Assembly: GCA_036381015.1 (NCBI GenBank)
Contig: DASVDR010000008.1
Location: forward strand, 1-64,000
Source of the DNA: Gammaproteobacteria bacterium
Lineage (GTDB): Bacteria; Pseudomonadota; Gammaproteobacteria; Steroidobacterales; Rariloculaceae
Direction: 5' to 3'
DNA length: 64,000 nucleotides
Of the stretch, positions 32,722-42,117 are shown piece by piece. Each line of letters starts with the position of its first letter. The first letter of the stretch is position 1. The position numbers and the translations under genes were made by a program. A model generated the notes under the pieces. It was not told where the DNA came from and did not search any database. It saw only the letters and a list, made by a program, of their open reading frames with translations.

Positions 32722-32830
32722 TCGCTGCAAGCCATCGGACCCGGTCAGCATTGGGCCGAAAGTATTCGGGCGGCTAGTAACCCGGTCTTGGAACCGGTCG
32801 CAAAATGCGGCCGGTTCGGGCGGTCCGGCG

Positions 32831-33014
32831 TTATCCGAAGAGCGTCGCGATCGTCTCGCGCAAGCGCTGCTGATCGGCGGCGGAGAGCCGTCCGAGGGTT
32901 TTGATGACGAGCGTTTGCTCGAGCGTGGCGACCACAGGCTTGATCGCAGAGGGCTTGAGCAGCTTCGCGGCCTGCCAATCCTCGACGACGAGCTCGCCGA
33001 AGGCGCCGCTGCCG
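32831..33014 (-). pseudogene. PemK/MazF-like toxin, C-terminal fragment
   Basis: The minus strand reads GAFGELVVEDWQAAKLLKPS, then KPVVATLEQTLVIKTLGRL and RLRETIATLFG-stop. This matches the last helix-rich third of a PemK/MazF-type ribonuclease toxin. The N-terminal beta barrel with the catalytic residues is absent. The fragment ends where an unrelated + strand remnant begins (about 33015). Nothing is visible in 32722-32830. Confidence 0.6.
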
Positions 33015-33454
33015 CAAGGGAAGTTGGCGCGTTCACTGAAGTAGTAAGCGCAACTGCAGCAGGCTCTCGCTATGCCAACTTCGCGACAAATCTGACGGCT
33101 CGGGAATTTCAGGCGAACCTCCTATCGAATGGCTATAGGGTTTTACGGCAGACCATGGGGTCGAATGGCCCGGTGACAATCCTTACAAACCGCGAAAAGA
33201 CCTACACAATCTACACCGGCTGTTCATCAGAGGTGTGCGAGTGGTGCATCTATTGTGAACGAAGCAACGACATGGCGGTGTTAGCAATCCGCCGCGGCGT
33301 TTCGACAGAACGCTACATTCCGGTGATCGCGCAATTCAAGGCTGTCCGGCTGGCGGAGGCGCTGAAACAGCCGCTGGCGTATGGATTCTCCCCGCAAGCA
33401 CTGTCAGAGGCGTGGCGGAGAAAGCTTCTGGTCGAGTACGCAAGCCGCCGATAG
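33015..33454 (+). pseudogene. Rhs/polymorphic-toxin-like C-terminal remnant
   Basis: The frame ending at 33454 encodes YANFATNLTAREFQANLLSN, then GYRVLRQTMGSNGPVTILTN and KTYTIYTGCSSE. Segments of the type N-LT-x-EFQANL-x-x-GY and GP-T-x-L-TYTIYT occur in C-terminal domains linked to Rhs-type polymorphic toxins. The upstream frame runs into the PemK fragment and has no start region. After TIYTG the sequence (CEWCIYCERSNDM) may follow an indel. The identity is tentative. Confidence 0.4.
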
Positions 33455-33879
33455 ATTCTTTCAGGTCTCGATTTCGATCGTGAACACGCGCGTGAGGCGC
33501 ACGGGAGAACGTTTGTGTCCACGCAGTTGCTCTGGCGCGAGCGGCGAGCACGGCGCAGCGAAGCCTGTTCTATTGGCGTGGTCGGATTCGCGACGTGGCC
33601 TTTCTGTTCGACGTCGAGCCCGAATCGAGCTGTTCGAAGCAAATGTACGGAGCTTCCATCTGCGCCGACCCCGTGAATCTCGAGTTTGCGTGCAACGCCG
33701 TCGGCGCGGATCGAGTGGCCGGGGGCGCCGTGGTCTTCCGCCCGCGCAACAGCTTCCATTGTTCGGCGGTTTCAGAGGCGTGCCGGTGGGCGATCTCGCG
33801 TAGTCCGCCAAAGGAACGCCGGCGCTTGGTTGTTTCCGTTCGACGGCCATCGCTAGACTAGAGTTTTGCCCAAGGCTCG
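33455..33879. other. Intergenic region without a recognised gene
   Basis: Only short frames are present, the longest (33595-33861) encoding a Cys-containing stretch with no family likeness and no ribosome site. No repeat or RNA gene seen. Confidence 0.4.
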
Positions 33880-34389
33880 ATGGAGCGAAGCGGGCGAGTG
33901 AAAGTCTTGCGTATGACGAACTCCGAAAGCGGCGGTACCCCACTCGCCTCGCGCTCGGCGCGTGTGCGGTCGCGCCGGATCGTATGGACGATGTGGGGCC
34001 TCGCTGCGCTCGTCGTCCTGCACCTCGTCGTGCCCGTCGTCATGGCGCTGCGATCTGCGGATCTCGCGGCGTCGATCAAGGCGGCGAACCCGGAGCTCTC
34101 TCCCGAGAACCTGCGCATCGCGACGTGGGTGGCGACGGGGGCGGCCGCCGCCTTTCATCTCGTATTCGTCGGCGCTTATGTTTGGCTCGGCCTCAAGGTC
34201 TGGGCCGGGAGACGCTGGGCGCGCCTCGCGCTGATCGCCGTCCTGCTCGCCGCTACCGCGCTGAGCGCCGTTTCCTTCGTGTCGTCGCCGATGTTTCGAG
34301 CCGTCATCCCGTTCGGCGACCTGCTTCAGATCGTGCTCGTCGTCCTGCTTTGGACTTCCGCGCGGGCCCCGGAGGAGGCGCGGGCCTGA
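33880..34389 (+). CDS. Multi-pass membrane protein
   Basis: The 169-residue protein has four membrane helices: about 38-60 (MWGLAALVVLHLVVPVVMAL), 85-112 (VATGAAAAFHLVFVGAYVWLGL), 118-137 and 143-160. Between helices one and two is a soluble SIKAANPELSPENLRIA loop. No family recognised. The start may instead be ATG 33913 (MTNSESGG), which removes 11 basic residues. Confidence 0.65.
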   Translation: MERSGRVKVLRMTNSESGGTPLASRSARVRSRRIVWTMWGLAALVVLHLVVPVVMALRSADLAASIKAANPELSPENLRIATWVATGAAAAFHLVFVGAYVWLGLKVWAGRRWARLALIAVLLAATALSAVSFVSSPMFRAVIPFGDLLQIVLVVLLWTSARAPEEARA

Positions 34390-34435
34390 AGAAGGTCCGG
34401 CGTTACGGGGCACCTCCGCTGGGATCACGTCCCGA

Positions 34436-35290
34436 CTACATGTTCGTCTGATCCGGCGGAACCTCCTGCGGCAGCTCGGCTGCGCCGGCCCCATCTTCGG
34501 GGCGGTCACGCTCGACTCCTACGCCGTAGCACGTCATCGAGACCGCGCCGAGGCTGTAACCCCGGACGAGCGCTTCGGCGCCAACGCCTTCTTCCGCGGC
34601 GAGCGCCGCGATGTAGAGCAACGGGATGAAGTGATCCGGAGTCGGCACGGCGAGGGGATAGTCCGGATGCCGGGTCAGCTTCAGTATGTCGCCGGGGGCG
34701 CGCGCGAGCTGCTCGAGGACCGCATCGTCGAAGCGCTCCGCCCAGTCGAACGCGAAGTCCGGCCGGTCCCACAGCACGCGCCGCAGATTGTGCACGACAT
34801 TGCCGCTGCCGAGGATCAACACGCCGCGATCGCGCAGAGGGGCGAGCCGCGCGGCAAGCTCGAGATGATATTCGAGAGGACGGAGCGCATTGATCGAAAG
34901 CTGAACCACCGGTACGTCCGCATTCGGATAGACGTGCGCGAGCACACTCCATGTCCCGTGATCGAGCCCCCACTGGTCGTGGTCGAGACCGACCCAATGG
35001 GGCTTCACGATCTCGACGACCTCTTGCGCAAGCTCCGGCGAGCCCGGCGCCGGATACTGAAACGCGAAGAGCTCGGGCGGGAAGCCATAGAAGTCGTGGA
35101 TCGTCCGCGGCCGGGGCATCGCCGTGACCGCGGTGGCGCCGAAGAACCAGTGAGCCGACACCACGAGCAGCGCTTTCGGCCGCGGCAGCTCTTGCCCGAA
35201 AGTTCGCCACGCTTCCGTGAAGCCGTTGCGCTCGAGGGTGTTCATCGGGCTGCCGTGACCGATGAAGAGCGCCGGCATCCTGGTGCTCAT
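34436..35290 (-). CDS. ygiD: 4,5-DOPA dioxygenase extradiol family protein
   Basis: A 284-residue LigB-type enzyme: [15 protein letters not shown] (metal His), [51 protein letters not shown] (second His region), [11 protein letters not shown] and [12 protein letters not shown]. The YgiD/DODA family cleaves catechol rings such as DOPA with one Zn or Fe ion. The length is normal and the ligands all appear present. Single gene. Confidence 0.92.
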   Translation of the reverse strand: MSTRMPALFIGHGSPMNTLERNGFTEAWRTFGQELPRPKALLVVSAHWFFGATAVTAMPRPRTIHDFYGFPPELFAFQYPAPGSPELAQEVVEIVKPHWVGLDHDQWGLDHGTWSVLAHVYPNADVPVVQLSINALRPLEYHLELAARLAPLRDRGVLILGSGNVVHNLRRVLWDRPDFAFDWAERFDDAVLEQLARAPGDILKLTRHPDYPLAVPTPDHFIPLLYIAALAAEEGVGAEALVRGYSLGAVSMTCYGVGVERDRPEDGAGAAELPQEVPPDQTNM

Positions 35291-35427
35291 GCGCGTCTCT
35301 GTGATCCGAGTCGATTCGTCGGATCACGATACACGTTCGCATGCCGCGGTGCGACGCGGAGGACGAAGGTGTGCAGGAAGACGAGCGGCGCTCGCCGCCC
35401 AGGCCGCTCTGCTCGAAGAGCCGCGGC

Positions 35428-36504
35428 TCAGCCGCCGACGACCGGCACGTGCCGTTCGCGGATTCGCCGCCTCGCCCGCTCAGCCTCGGTGCGCTCGCGC
35501 AGGCGCTTCAACGCGAGCGCCATCAGCCGCGCTTCGCCGTAAGGGTCGGGAATCACGCACGGGGGCCGCCGCCGCAGCTTGTGCCATTCGCCGCGCTCGC
35601 GCACCCGCAGCAGGAACGTGATGTTCTTGCGGATGAACATCACGTAAGGATTCTGCTCGCCGCCGAAGAACGGCTCGAAGTATCGATAGGCGCCGTTGAA
35701 GCCGCGCTCGAGGCGCAGATGCACCGAGCTTCGATAGAAGCCGAGCGTCTGCTCGAGCAGATCGCGGCCCGACCGATAGCGCACGCCGTTCCGCGTGGAC
35801 TCCAGCGCGATGCCGCCGAGCACGAACTCCGGGTAGAGCCGGTCGCGGCACTTCTCGAGGTAGCACCGGTCCGCCAGCTGCGCGACGAGGTCGGCCGTGC
35901 CGAGCAGATGACCCACCGCGACGTCCTTCGGGTCGTCGAGCTCGATCTTGTCGAGCGCGATCTCGTAGCCGGTGAAGTGCACGACGCGCGAAACCACCGG
36001 AGTGAAGCGCTCGAGCCCCACCCGCTCGAGATAGCGCTCGAGGAACAGCCCGCTGCGCGTGACGTGCGTGCGGGTGAACTCCGCGCCGTTGGCCACATCG
36101 ACGTCGCGGACTCGATGACGAAGGTAACCCGAGTCGTGAAAGAGCGACGCGACGAGCGCGAACGTGGCGCGCTCGGGCCCGAGGCGGGAACGCTCAGGAA
36201 CGGTGGCTTCGAAGCCGGCGATCAGCCGGACGAGCGCAAGGGTCACGTCCAGGCTGTGCTGCATGTCGTGATAGCTCGTGTCGATCGCGTGGTACTCGGG
36301 GTCGAAGCCGCCGTAGTAACGCTCGAAATCGTGGAACGCGAGCCACACGCCGTCGAACGAGCTCGAGGGGTAAAGCGACGCGAACAGATCGAGGACGGCC
36401 GCCCTCACCCGGCGCGGCGAGCTGACGTTCACGGTGTTCGTGACGTCGTAGTCGTTACGGCGCTCTTGCAGCGCCTCGTCGCTGTTCAACATCGACCGGC
36501 CCAC
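35428..36504 (-). CDS. HD-domain metal-dependent phosphohydrolase
   Basis: The 358-residue protein carries SYHDMQHSLDVTLALVRLI (first His) and LFHDSGYLRHR (the HD pair), then HFTGYEI and LLGTADLVAQLADR with the late Asp, the layout of an HDc/PDEase-type domain. The C-terminal third is rich in aromatic and basic residues (YRYFEPFFGGEQNPYVMFIRK). Substrate unknown; nucleotide or cyclic nucleotide hydrolysis is usual. The start may be ATG 36492 instead of 36504. Confidence 0.82.
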   Translation of the reverse strand: MGRSMLNSDEALQERRNDYDVTNTVNVSSPRRVRAAVLDLFASLYPSSSFDGVWLAFHDFERYYGGFDPEYHAIDTSYHDMQHSLDVTLALVRLIAGFEATVPERSRLGPERATFALVASLFHDSGYLRHRVRDVDVANGAEFTRTHVTRSGLFLERYLERVGLERFTPVVSRVVHFTGYEIALDKIELDDPKDVAVGHLLGTADLVAQLADRCYLEKCRDRLYPEFVLGGIALESTRNGVRYRSGRDLLEQTLGFYRSSVHLRLERGFNGAYRYFEPFFGGEQNPYVMFIRKNITFLLRVRERGEWHKLRRRPPCVIPDPYGEARLMALALKRLRERTEAERARRRIRERHVPVVGG

Positions 36505-36647
36505 CCCGGCTGTTCGCGCGAGTGTACGAGATTATCCGTGCTTTACGCATCGGTCGATGTGACATAAACACTAAAACGCATCGAAAAATGCGACGACGAT
36601 GTTCGGACGGTCGTTCCGATAGCCGGGTTCGGCGTCGATCGTGCACG

Positions 36648-36695
36648 GAGGACCTGCGCTTCCGGCTCGTGCAGCGAGTCGGAATCGTCGGCCTG
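36648..36695 (+). pseudogene. Fragment of a paralogue of the alpha-solenoid gene
   Basis: This short + strand stretch encodes EDLRFRLVQRVGIVGLA and closely matches, at DNA level as well, the segment EDVRFRLVQQVGIVW of the solenoid gene at about 31630-31680 on the opposite strand. Both flanks diverge. It lies in the otherwise empty interval 36505-36775. Confidence 0.6.
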
Positions 36696-36775
36696 GCCGT
36701 GCCCGGCTCCGCGAAGTCCAGCCGAGGCCCGGCGAGCCGTACGCGGAGGATGTCGCCCGGCCCGGCCGGCGATCG

Positions 36776-38824
36776 TCACCGCGCCGGATTCGGGACCATC
36801 CCGGACTGCGCGAGAAGGGGACCGAGCTCCGGGGGCCGCCCGCGGAAGGCGACGAACGCATCGAGCGCCGGCCGGCTGCCGCCGACGCGCAGAATCTCAC
36901 GGCGAAAGCGCTCGGCCGTCGCGCGGTTCAGCACGCCTTCCTCCCGAAACGCCGCGAACGCATCCGCGGCGAGCACCTCGGCCCATTTGTAGCTGTAGTA
37001 CCCGGCGGCGTAGCCGCCGCCGAAGACGTGCGAGAAGGTGCTCGGGAAGCGGTTGTATTCCGGCGCCCGGACGACGGCGACTTCGCGCCGGACGTCGGCG
37101 AGCAACGCGTAGATTCGCTCGAGGTCCGGCGGCGACTCGCCGCGGTGAAGCTCGAAGTCGAAGAGCGCGAACTCGAGCTGGCGCACCATCGCGAGCCCTG
37201 CCATGAAGCTGCGCGACGCCGTCAGTGTCGCGATCTTGTCGTCCGGGAGCGGGGCGCCCGTCTCGCGATGCGCGGAGATGCGCTTCAGCACGTCCGGCTG
37301 CCATGCGTAGTTCTCGAAGAACTGGCTCGGCAGCTCCACCGCGTCCCACGCGACGCCGTTGATGCCGGCGAGCGACGGGTAATCGACCTCGGTCAGGAGA
37401 TGGTGCAGCGCATGCCCGAACTCGTGGAACAGCGTGACGACGTCGCCGTGCGTCAGCAGCGACGGCGAGCCGCCGACCGGAGGATTGAAGTTGCAGACGA
37501 GATAGGCCACCGGGTCCTGCGCGCGCCCGCGGAGACGCACGCGGTCGAGAGCCGTGTCCATCCATGCGCCGCCGCGCTTGTTCGGCCGGGCAAAAAGGTC
37601 AGTCAGAAGCGCGCCGACCCGCCGGCCGCCGCGGTCCCGGATCTCGTACGACGCGGCGCTCGCGTGCCACAGGCCCGCTGCCGGCGCCGGCGCGATCACG
37701 ATCCCGAAGAGCGTCTCGGCGAGCTCGAACAGACCGCCGAGCACCTTCGGCAACGGGAAGTAGGCGCGAAGCTCCTCCTCGGAGAGCCGGAAGCGCTGCT
37801 GCTTCAGCTGCTCGGAGAAGTACGCGACGTCCCACGGCTCGAGCGCGCGACCCGCGTGCTTGGAAAGCTCTTCGAGATCGCGCTCGGCATAAGGCTTGCT
37901 CCGCGCGGCGAGATCGCGCAGGAACTCGACGACCTCGTCCGGCGACTTCGCCATCTTGGTCGCGAGCGAGAGCTCGGCGTAGCTGCGGAAACCGAGCAGC
38001 CGCGCCTCCTCGTGCCGGAGAGCGAGGATCTCGGCCATCAGCGGCCCGTTGTCCCAGCGCCCGGCGGAGGGCCCCCGGTCCGACGCGCGCGTGACCCAGG
38101 CTTCGTAGTAGCGCTCGCGGAGCGCCGCGGACTCGGCGTGGCTCATGACCGCGAGATACGTCGGCGGGTCGAGCGACAGCAGCCAGCCTTCGAGGCCCTT
38201 CTCCGCCGCGGCGGCGCGCGCCCGGTCGAGCACGACATCCGGCACGCCGGCAAGCGCGTCGCGGCGCGTCTCGTGATGCTCGAACGCGTCGGTCGCGTCC
38301 ATCAGGTTCTGCTCGAACTTGGCCTGGCAGGCCGCGAGCCGCTGCATGATCTCGCGGAAGCGCTGCTTCTCGTCCGCCGGAAGCGCGACGCCGCCGAGCC
38401 GGAAGTCACGGAGCGTCTGCGCGACCAGCTCGCGCTCGACGGCGAGCTCCTGCGGCAGCGCCTTTTCGAGCTCGAGGAAGCGCCGGTAGAGCGCTTCGTT
38501 CTGCCCGATTTCCGTGTTGAACTCGGTCACGAGCGGCAGGCATGCGTTGTACGCATCGCGCAGGGCGGGCGTCGAGACGACGGCGTTCAGGTGCGAGACC
38601 GGGCCCCAAACCCGCTGGACGCGCTCGTGGATCCGCTCGAGCTCCGCGAGCCACTCGACGTCGGGGCGCTCGGCCGCCTCCGCGCGCCGGACGGCGTCGC
38701 GCTGCTCGGCGAGCGTCGCGCGCACGGCCGGCTCCACGTGCTCCGGGCGGATGCGGTCGAACCGCGGCAGCCCGTCGGCCGTGAGCAGAGGATTCGGTTC
38801 GGTTTCGGTCGGATGTGCCGTCAT
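36776..38824 (-). CDS. prlC: Oligopeptidase A (M3 zinc metallopeptidase)
   Basis: The 682-residue cytosolic enzyme has the zinc motif [15 protein letters not shown] (HExxH) with the downstream Glu in [22 protein letters not shown], and the usual M3 C-terminus ([23 protein letters not shown]). Length matches PrlC/OpdA (about 680). It degrades short peptides and cleaved signal peptides. It is divergent from gor. Confidence 0.94.
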   Translation of the reverse strand: MTAHPTETEPNPLLTADGLPRFDRIRPEHVEPAVRATLAEQRDAVRRAEAAERPDVEWLAELERIHERVQRVWGPVSHLNAVVSTPALRDAYNACLPLVTEFNTEIGQNEALYRRFLELEKALPQELAVERELVAQTLRDFRLGGVALPADEKQRFREIMQRLAACQAKFEQNLMDATDAFEHHETRRDALAGVPDVVLDRARAAAAEKGLEGWLLSLDPPTYLAVMSHAESAALRERYYEAWVTRASDRGPSAGRWDNGPLMAEILALRHEEARLLGFRSYAELSLATKMAKSPDEVVEFLRDLAARSKPYAERDLEELSKHAGRALEPWDVAYFSEQLKQQRFRLSEEELRAYFPLPKVLGGLFELAETLFGIVIAPAPAAGLWHASAASYEIRDRGGRRVGALLTDLFARPNKRGGAWMDTALDRVRLRGRAQDPVAYLVCNFNPPVGGSPSLLTHGDVVTLFHEFGHALHHLLTEVDYPSLAGINGVAWDAVELPSQFFENYAWQPDVLKRISAHRETGAPLPDDKIATLTASRSFMAGLAMVRQLEFALFDFELHRGESPPDLERIYALLADVRREVAVVRAPEYNRFPSTFSHVFGGGYAAGYYSYKWAEVLAADAFAAFREEGVLNRATAERFRREILRVGGSRPALDAFVAFRGRPPELGPLLAQSGMVPNPAR

Positions 38825-39012
38825 CGTCGTCGAACGCTCCTTCGATTCGGGCCGCCAATCTAGCAGACCGCAGCCGGCGTCGCCCCTTGGGGCGGCTGCG
38901 AGGTCGGCCTCGAACCGGCTCCCGGTGCACCATCATGGTGCACGTCCCCTCGACGGAGGCCGGTCGGATAGACTTCGGGACGCAAGCTCGCGGCGGTCAC
39001 AAGAGGTTACCC

Positions 39013-40359
39013 GTGAAGTCTTTCGATCTGATCGTGCTCGGCGGAGGCAGCGGCGGGCTCGCCACCGCGCAGCGCGCGGCCGACCACGGCGCGAAGGTCG
39101 TGCTTTTCGAGCCCGGGCGGCTCGGCGGCACGTGCGTCAACGTCGGCTGCGTGCCGAAGAAAGTCATGTGGAACGCCGCAGAGATCGGGCACGCGCTCGC
39201 GAACGCCCCGCACTACGGCTTCGACGTCCGGTTAGCCGGACACGACTGGGCGAAGCTCAAAACGGGGCGCGACGCGTACGTCGCGCGCCTGAACGGCATC
39301 TATCAGCGCAACCTCGAGCGCCGAAAGGTCACGCTCGTGAGGCAGCGCGGCCGCTTCGTCGGTCCTCACGAGATCGCCGACGAGACGGGCGAGCGGTATT
39401 CCGCCGCGCACATCGTGATCGCGACCGGCGGCTATCCGCAAGTGCCGGACCTGCCCGGCGCCGAACGCGGCATCACGTCCGACGGCTTCTTCGAGCTCGA
39501 ATCGAGACCGGCGCGCGTCGGGATCGTCGGCAGCGGCTACGTCTCCGTCGAGCTCGGCGGCGTGCTGCGTGCCCTCGGCAGCGAGGTCACGATCTTCGTG
39601 CGCTTCGACCGCGTGCTTCGGAGCTTCGACACGCTGCTGTCGGACCATTTGATGCGCCAAATGGAAGCCTCGGGCATTGAGATCGTGACCGGCGCCGCGC
39701 CGCGCGCGGTGCGCGGCGACGGCCCGCTGACGCTCGATCTCGAGGACGGACGGCGGTACGACGGGCTCGACACGCTGATCTGGGCGATCGGTCGAGCGCC
39801 GAACATTGCGACGCTCGACCTCGCGCAGGCCGGCATCGAGCCGACGGACCTCGGGCATGTCCCGGTCGACGACTTTCAAAACACGGCCGTCGACGGTGTG
39901 TACGCGGTCGGCGACGTGACCGGCCGCCCGGAGCTGACGCCCGTCGCGATCGCCGCGGGACGGCGGCTCGCGGATCGCCTGTTCGGCGGACAGCCGGACC
40001 GGCGGCTGAGCTACGAGATCATCCCGACGGTGATCTTCTCGCACCCGCCGATCGGCACGATCGGCCTGTCGGAGGCGGAGGCCTTGCGGCGCTACCCGGA
40101 CGAGTCGGTCCGCACGTACGTGTCCGAGTTCGTGCCGATGTTCCACGCGCTCACGGAAGCGAAGCCGTTGTCGGCGATGAAGCTCGTCGTCGTCGGCGAG
40201 GAGGAGCGGATCGTCGGCTGCCACGTGATCGGCCCCGGCGCCGACGAGATGACGCAGGGTTTCGCGGTCGCGATGACGATGGGCGCCCGCAAGGCGGACT
40301 TCGACGACACGATCGCGATCCATCCGACGAGCGCGGAAGAGCTCGTGACGATGCGCTGA
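39013..40359 (+). CDS. gor: Glutathione-disulfide reductase
   Basis: The 448-residue flavoenzyme has FAD motif [21 protein letters not shown], the redox CxxxxC in [18 protein letters not shown] motif [15 protein letters not shown] with [12 protein letters not shown] (Arg favouring NADPH), YAVGDVTG, and the C-terminal [11 protein letters not shown] with the catalytic His-Glu. This pattern fits glutathione reductase. GTG 39013 is used: AAGAGG lies upstream and the protein then starts right at the FAD fold. Confidence 0.92.
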   Translation: MKSFDLIVLGGGSGGLATAQRAADHGAKVVLFEPGRLGGTCVNVGCVPKKVMWNAAEIGHALANAPHYGFDVRLAGHDWAKLKTGRDAYVARLNGIYQRNLERRKVTLVRQRGRFVGPHEIADETGERYSAAHIVIATGGYPQVPDLPGAERGITSDGFFELESRPARVGIVGSGYVSVELGGVLRALGSEVTIFVRFDRVLRSFDTLLSDHLMRQMEASGIEIVTGAAPRAVRGDGPLTLDLEDGRRYDGLDTLIWAIGRAPNIATLDLAQAGIEPTDLGHVPVDDFQNTAVDGVYAVGDVTGRPELTPVAIAAGRRLADRLFGGQPDRRLSYEIIPTVIFSHPPIGTIGLSEAEALRRYPDESVRTYVSEFVPMFHALTEAKPLSAMKLVVVGEEERIVGCHVIGPGADEMTQGFAVAMTMGARKADFDDTIAIHPTSAEELVTMR

Positions 40360-40362
40360 CCT

Positions 40363-40470
40363 CAAAAAAATGGTGTCAGACACCTTTTCCGCGATGGGCT
40401 GATCTAAAAAATGGTGTCAGACACCTTTTTCGCGGAAAAGGTGTCTGAACCATTTTCTGGACACCTTTGT
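40363..40470. repeat. REP-like palindromic repeats, bidirectional terminator
   Basis: The gap between the convergent gor and aroE genes holds copies of GGTGTCAGACACC at 40372-40384 and 40413-40425, an imperfect inverted copy at 40440-40451 and a weaker one near 40459, each next to A or T runs. The second and third copies can fold into one long hairpin with a CGCG loop. The same repeat occurs at 58691. It is likely a transcription terminator for both genes. Confidence 0.8.
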
Positions 40471-40471
40471 T

Positions 40472-41311
40472 TTAGGTGCCGAGATCCCGCGACAGCTGCC
40501 GGATCACGGGCGCGGTCTCCGGGCGCACGCCGCGCCAGATGAGGAAGGATTCCGCGGCTTGCTCGACGAGCATGCCGAGGCCCTGCACCGCCCGCTCGGC
40601 GCCGGCGCGCCGCGCCCACGCGACGAACGGCGTATCGCCCCGGCCGTAAGCGAGGTCGTAGCAAAAGGTTTCGCGCCCGACGATCTCGGCCGGGAAGGGC
40701 GGAGTCTCGCCACGCAGCCCCGCGGACGTCGCGTTCACGACGAGATCGAACGCGCCGGCGCCGGCGAGCTCGGCGAAGGTCACGATGCGGAGCTCGCCGA
40801 GCGCCTGGAACCTTTCGCGGAGCTCCGCGGCGCGTGCCAGCGTGCGGTTCGCGACGACGAGCTCGCGCGGCCGGCTCTCGAGGAGAGGCGGAAGGATCCC
40901 GCGCGCGGCTCCGCCGGCGCCGAGCACGAGCACGCGGCGACTCTCGATCACCGCGCCGAGATTCACGGTGAGATCGCGCAGGAAGCCGACGCCGTCGGTA
41001 TTGTCCGCGCGAATCCCGCCGTCGAACGTCAGCGTGTTCGCGGCGCCCGCCACTTTCGCCTCGGGCCCGGTCCGCTGCGCGAGGCGAAACGCCGCCTCCT
41101 TGTGCGGCACGGTCACGTTGAGCCCCTTCCCGCCGGCCGCGCCGAAGCCGCGGACCGCAGTCTCGAAGCTCGCCGGGTCGGCCTCGATCAGCTCGTACGA
41201 AAGGTTCTGCCCCGTTTGCCGCGCGAACAGCCCGTGAATCAGCGGGGAGCGGCTGTGGTGGACGGGAAAGCCCACGAGTGCGTAGCGGTCGGGCGTCGGC
41301 GATGCATTCAT
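40472..41311 (-). CDS. aroE: Shikimate dehydrogenase
   Basis: The 279-residue enzyme has VGFPVHHSRSPLIHG, NVTVPHKEAAF (catalytic Lys), ADNTDGVGFLRDL (Asp), GAGGAARGI (NADP loop) with ANRTLARA, and VVNATSAGLRG. It reduces 3-dehydroshikimate in aromatic amino-acid synthesis. MNASPTPDRY at 41311 gives the usual length; a longer reading adds 16 residues. Confidence 0.95.
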   Translation of the reverse strand: MNASPTPDRYALVGFPVHHSRSPLIHGLFARQTGQNLSYELIEADPASFETAVRGFGAAGGKGLNVTVPHKEAAFRLAQRTGPEAKVAGAANTLTFDGGIRADNTDGVGFLRDLTVNLGAVIESRRVLVLGAGGAARGILPPLLESRPRELVVANRTLARAAELRERFQALGELRIVTFAELAGAGAFDLVVNATSAGLRGETPPFPAEIVGRETFCYDLAYGRGDTPFVAWARRAGAERAVQGLGMLVEQAAESFLIWRGVRPETAPVIRQLSRDLGT

Positions 41312-41472
41312 GAGGCTTCTCCCGGCGGGGATTCTCCATGCCCCGCCCAGTATTGCCAAGCGCGCCCGGTTCCCGGAGCATTCTCGGCCCGGCGGCTCCG
41401 CGTGTTTTGCGAGGCGCCGAGCGGCTCGCGAGAAGCGCGGGCCGAGGCGGCCGAGACGAGGACGGTAAGACG

Positions 41473-42117
41473 ATGAGCGAAATCGTTCGCTGCGCGTGGA
41501 GCGAGGGCTCCGATTCGGAATATCTCGACTATCACGATCGGGAATGGGGCGTGCCGGCGCACGACGACCGCACCCACTTCGAGTTCCTGATCCTCGAGGC
41601 CGCGCAGGCCGGCTTGAGCTGGCGCACGATCCTGCGGAAGCGCGAGCATTACCGGCGGGCGTTCGCGGGCTTCGATCCCGAGCGAGTCGCGCGCTTCAAC
41701 CGCCGCTCCGTGGAGCGCCTCCTCGCCGACGCCGGCATCGTGCGCAACCGTGCGAAGATCGAGGCCGCTGTCGAGAATGCGCGCCGATTTCTCGACGTGC
41801 GCGAGGAGTTCGGCAGCTTCGATGCGTACGCGCGCCGGTTCGTCGACGGCCAGATCGTGAACCGCTGGCGCCGACAGGGCGACGTGCCCGCCACGACGCC
41901 CGAGTCCGACGCGCTCAGCCGTGATCTGAAGAGCCGCGGCTTCAAGTTCGTCGGCTCCACGATCGTCTACTCGCACATGCAGGCGACCGGTCTCGTCAAC
42001 GACCATCTCGTCGATTGCTTTCGCTACGCGGCCTGCATCGAGCCCCGTGCCCCGGGCGCCCGGCCGGCTTCCCGCAGAGGTCAGGGCGCACGGACGTCGA
42101 GGATCGTCAGCGAATAA
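41473..42117 (+). CDS. tag: DNA-3-methyladenine glycosylase I
   Basis: The 214-residue base-excision enzyme begins RCAWSEGSDSEYLDYHDREW, the zinc-binding Cys and Trp of Tag; ILEAAQAGLSWRTILRKRE, the C-terminal FVGSTIVYSHMQATGLVNDH and the His/Cys of DCFRY follow. It removes 3-methyladenine from alkylated DNA. Its last 37 bp overlap the convergent subtilase gene, an unusual tail-to-tail overlap that leaves no terminator; the tail past FRYAACIEP is basic and may be extended by readthrough of a lost stop. Confidence 0.93.
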   Translation: MSEIVRCAWSEGSDSEYLDYHDREWGVPAHDDRTHFEFLILEAAQAGLSWRTILRKREHYRRAFAGFDPERVARFNRRSVERLLADAGIVRNRAKIEAAVENARRFLDVREEFGSFDAYARRFVDGQIVNRWRRQGDVPATTPESDALSRDLKSRGFKFVGSTIVYSHMQATGLVNDHLVDCFRYAACIEPRAPGARPASRRGQGARTSRIVSE

